52,884 bases of DNA, taken from the NCBI GenBank assembly GCA_049671745.1, contig JBATVL010000092.1:1-52884 (forward strand), written 5' to 3'. Made by a program: the position numbers and the translations under genes. The notes below the pieces were generated by a model. It made no database searches. It was not told where the DNA came from and saw only the letters and a list, made by a program, of their open reading frames with translations. Positions 50,779 to 52,884 of the stretch are shown here, in pieces. The stretch comes from SNAP01 sp049671745 (GTDB lineage: Bacteria > Bacteroidota > Bacteroidia > Bacteroidales > Marinifilaceae). Each line of letters starts with the position of its first letter. The stretch's first letter is position 1.

Positions 50779-51269
50779 TGGAATTTATTTTAGATATACT
50801 CGGAAAAGGAGTTTGGGCAGGTATTGCTGCTATTGGATTCGCTATTCTCTTTAATGTACCGCGTAGGGCTCTTGCTCCTATATGGGTCTTAGCAGCTTTA
50901 GGTACTATGGTTAAATATACAACTATGCACTTTGGGCTTTCTATTATTCTAGGTTCTTTCACTGGATCAGTAGCTGTAGGTGTTTGTGCATTATATACAG
51001 CAAGACATTATTATGCTCCTCCATTGGTTTTCTCTATTCCATCGGTTATTCCAATGATACCAGGATTGTTCACGTATAATATGATGCTTGGATTTATTAA
51101 ACTATCAGATTTAACAGACCCAAGTCAATATATAGAGACTCTTTCTTTCACAACAAACAATGGACTAAAAGCTTTATTTATACTTATGGGCTTAGCTACA
51201 GGAGTGGCAATTCCTATGCTTCTTGCAAGAAAAGAATCTATTAAGAATATAGAACACAATAAGAACTAA
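50778..51269 (+). CDS. Threonine/serine exporter, C-terminal subunit (ThrE_2/YjjB type)
   Basis: 163 residues with four to five helices and the ThrE_2 pattern AAIGFAILFNVPRRALAPIWVLAALG and PPLVFSIPSVIPMIPGLFTYNMML. It completes the exporter begun by the preceding gene, with a one-base overlap (TAATG) that ensures equal translation. A strong terminator follows. Confidence 0.9.
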   Translation: MEFILDILGKGVWAGIAAIGFAILFNVPRRALAPIWVLAALGTMVKYTTMHFGLSIILGSFTGSVAVGVCALYTARHYYAPPLVFSIPSVIPMIPGLFTYNMMLGFIKLSDLTDPSQYIETLSFTTNNGLKALFILMGLATGVAIPMLLARKESIKNIEHNKN

Positions 51270-51295
51270 ATAATATTAGAATAATTAAAATATAA

Positions 51296-51333
51296 AAGCC
51301 TCATAGATATAATATCTATGAGGCTTATTTTAT
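51296..51333. terminator. Terminator between the exporter genes and the MATE gene
   Basis: AAGCCTCATAGAT (51296-51308) pairs perfectly with ATCTATGAGGCTT (51314-51326), followed by ATTTTATTT. It can serve both convergent units. Confidence 0.88.
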
Positions 51334-51345
51334 TTAGTCATAAAT

Positions 51346-52698
51346 TTATGAACGTGATTTTTTAAGAAGACGCTTGTATCTGAAATAGAACATTAAGTAA
51401 GCTGCTGTTAATCCAATAGGAAAACCATACCACATTCCTATTGCTCCAGCACCAAATTTAAAGGCTGCTAGATAACTCACTGGTAAGGCAATAACAAAAT
51501 AAGATAAGAATGTTATAAAAGCTGGCATCTTAACATCGGCAAAACCTCTTAATACTCCTGCTATAATAATCTGCGAACCATCACTTACCTGAAATACAGC
51601 ACATAATACTAACATACCTGATGCTAAATGTATAACACCTTCATCAGATGTAAATAACTGAGGTAGTAAGTCTCTTCCTAAAATGAATAAGGCAATTATG
51701 AAAAGACAATAAATAAGACAGATATGAATACTTACTGTTTTTATAGATTTTATCTTATCTATATTCTTTTCTCCAACTAAATGAGATACTCGTATTGTTG
51801 TGGCTGCTCCTATTCCCTGATACACCATAAAACCAAGTGTAGAAAGACTTAAGGCTATTTGATGGGCTGCTAAACTTACTTCGTTTATCCATCCAATCAT
51901 TATAGTACATAATCCAAAAGCCGAAGCTTCCATAACCATATGTCCACCCAATGGAAGACCCATAGAATATAATTTCTTTACTTGAACATGACTTGATACT
52001 TGCTCTTTAAAAGCAGAATAATAAATTTTAAAAATAGAGAATTTAGCAAAACATACATAAGCTGCTACTGCCATAAATACTCTTGAAAGGACTGTTCCTA
52101 CTGCTGCACCAAGTAATCCCATCTCTGGACAACCAAACTTGCCATACATAAAGAAATAGTTACCAGCAATATTTATGATATTTGCCAAAAGCATAATTAC
52201 CATAGATATTTTTGTATTTCCTATTCCTTCAAAGAATTGCTTAAAAGCGTAGAACATCTGCATTGGTAATACAGAAAGTATAAGCAAAAGTAAATATTCA
52301 CGTGATGGCACTATTATTGACTCAGGCTGATTCATGTAAGGAATCAACATTGCTAATACTCCCAAAACAAGAACCAATATCATACCAAGCGAAAAATTGG
52401 CTCTCAAGCCATTTTTAAGCCATTCTCCTATCTTCGAGTGATTCTTATGTGCCATTTGTTGACCCACAAGCGGAGTAAGGGAAAAGGAGAATCCCATACC
52501 AAAAATTACAATTAACTGAAATAAGGTGTTTGTAAATGAAGCTGCTGCTAATTCGGTACAACCTAAATGACCTATCATCATATTATCGGTCAATCCTACT
52601 GTGATCTGTCCTGCCTGTGCTATTATTACTGGCAAGCTTAAAGCTAGAGTTTTTTTATACTCTTTTAAAGGAATGTTTCTGTGACTTCTCTTAAACAT
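51346..52698 (-). CDS. MATE family multidrug efflux transporter
   Basis: 450 residues with twelve hydrophobic segments in two homologous halves. The NorM-like family start KTLALSLPVIIAQAGQITVGLTDNMMIGHLG and FGMGFSFSLTPLVGQQMAHKN are clear, as is the second-half counterpart GIGAATTIRVSHLVGEKN. It would expel cationic drugs or metabolites in exchange for Na+ or H+; the substrate is unknown. The ATG at 52698 is preceded by a leader of about 155 bases with strong secondary structure, driven from a -7 element at 52861-52868, so expression may be controlled through the leader. Confidence 0.93.
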   Translation of the reverse strand: MFKRSHRNIPLKEYKKTLALSLPVIIAQAGQITVGLTDNMMIGHLGCTELAAASFTNTLFQLIVIFGMGFSFSLTPLVGQQMAHKNHSKIGEWLKNGLRANFSLGMILVLVLGVLAMLIPYMNQPESIIVPSREYLLLLILSVLPMQMFYAFKQFFEGIGNTKISMVIMLLANIINIAGNYFFMYGKFGCPEMGLLGAAVGTVLSRVFMAVAAYVCFAKFSIFKIYYSAFKEQVSSHVQVKKLYSMGLPLGGHMVMEASAFGLCTIMIGWINEVSLAAHQIALSLSTLGFMVYQGIGAATTIRVSHLVGEKNIDKIKSIKTVSIHICLIYCLFIIALFILGRDLLPQLFTSDEGVIHLASGMLVLCAVFQVSDGSQIIIAGVLRGFADVKMPAFITFLSYFVIALPVSYLAAFKFGAGAIGMWYGFPIGLTAAYLMFYFRYKRLLKKSRS

Positions 52699-52856
52699 AC
52701 AAATAGTTTTTTATAAAAATTACCTGATATTTAACGAGACCTTACCCTCCACAATATATCATGCTTTTTCACTTTTTGCAAAACCGATGTTTTGGGCTTC
52801 AAGGTGAGAAACGATAAAAAAAGCACTCTATGATATATTCGAGTCGTTCTAAATTC
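52699..52856 (-). ncRNA. Structured 5' leader of the MATE gene (candidate riboswitch)
   Basis: On the minus strand AATATATCAT (about 52831-52840) pairs perfectly with ATGATATATT (about 52753-52762), closing an 80-90-base domain. Inside, CAAAAC-ATCG-GTTTTG forms a hairpin (about 52779-52794), and T-rich and A-rich tracts (TGCTTTTT with GAAAAAGCA) extend the long stem. ACCTT in the domain can also pair with AAGGT downstream, forming a possible pseudoknot. It matches no riboswitch class I can name. Confidence 0.4.
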
Positions 52857-52860
52857 GCTG

Positions 52861-52868
52861 CAAAAGTA
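52861..52868 (-). promoter_or_regulatory. -7 element of the MATE leader transcript
   Basis: Minus-strand TACTTTTG matches TANNTTTG. The -33 element would lie beyond the window edge. Confidence 0.55.
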
Positions 52869-52884
52869 GAAAGAAATATATGAT

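Overview
This window is a low-GC (A+T-rich) chromosomal segment of a member of the Bacteroidota, most likely order Bacteroidales. The main evidence is the 5' end of a Bacteroidota-type 16S rRNA gene at the left edge. The gene content agrees: a MurF-alanine racemase fusion, GldB, DUF4290 next to murA, DUF4492 next to cydAB, DUF4837, DUF1573, a split LysO and a type-B L31. Many genes also carry the Bacteroidota promoter pattern (TTTG or TTG, about 19 bases, then TANNTTTG). I cannot name a genus from the sequence alone.

Layout. 1-535: 5' end of a leftward 16S rRNA gene with two tandem promoters. 948-4638: leftward cell-envelope genes (DUF4837 and Ig-like lipoproteins, DUF3108 protein). 4773-8872: nhaA, comF, a TonB-like protein, waaA. 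8924-10355: metK behind a SAM-II-like riboswitch. 10529-12670: an orphan lipoprotein and a YugP-type membrane zinc protease. 12671-17711: a possible small RNA, pcrA/uvrD-DUF4290-murA, and folK. 17869-22858: sppA, lpxK, purine nucleoside phosphorylase and a GNAT-like protein. 22979-27125: rpmE2, a GlmU-like protein, lon. 27191-30202: a 1003-residue leucine-rich-repeat protein. 30203-30540: an intergenic region rich in repeats. 30541-34625: an AI-2E family permease and the cytochrome bd operon (DUF4492-cydA-cydB). 34622-42209: pssA, DUF1573 protein, M20 amidohydrolase, a 56-residue ferredoxin, 5-FTHF cyclo-ligase, gldB, nadE, a Crp/Fnr regulator. 42216-49012: murF-alr, cls, prmC, a beta-propeller lipoprotein, recX. 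48993-52698: split lysO, split threonine/serine exporter, and a MATE transporter with a structured leader.

Most genes are housekeeping: peptidoglycan (murA, murF-alr), lipopolysaccharide (waaA, lpxK), phospholipid (pssA, cls), folate (folK, cyclo-ligase), NAD and SAM synthesis, respiration and protein quality control. Several convergent pairs overlap or abut at their 3' ends.

The observations most worth a second look are: (1) a perfect 55-bp direct repeat of the prmC 3' end that flanks a 1458-bp segment carrying one beta-propeller lipoprotein gene and separates prmC from recX; (2) the SAM-II-like aptamer before metK; (3) a terminator upstream of pcrA with no gene to terminate, suggesting an unannotated small RNA; (4) a structured leader before the MATE gene; (5) a Cys-rich, 43-unit LRR protein with no signal peptide and an apparently leaderless mRNA; (6) Asp in place of the fosfomycin-target Cys in MurA. 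I see no CRISPR array, complete insertion sequence, phage or defence island.
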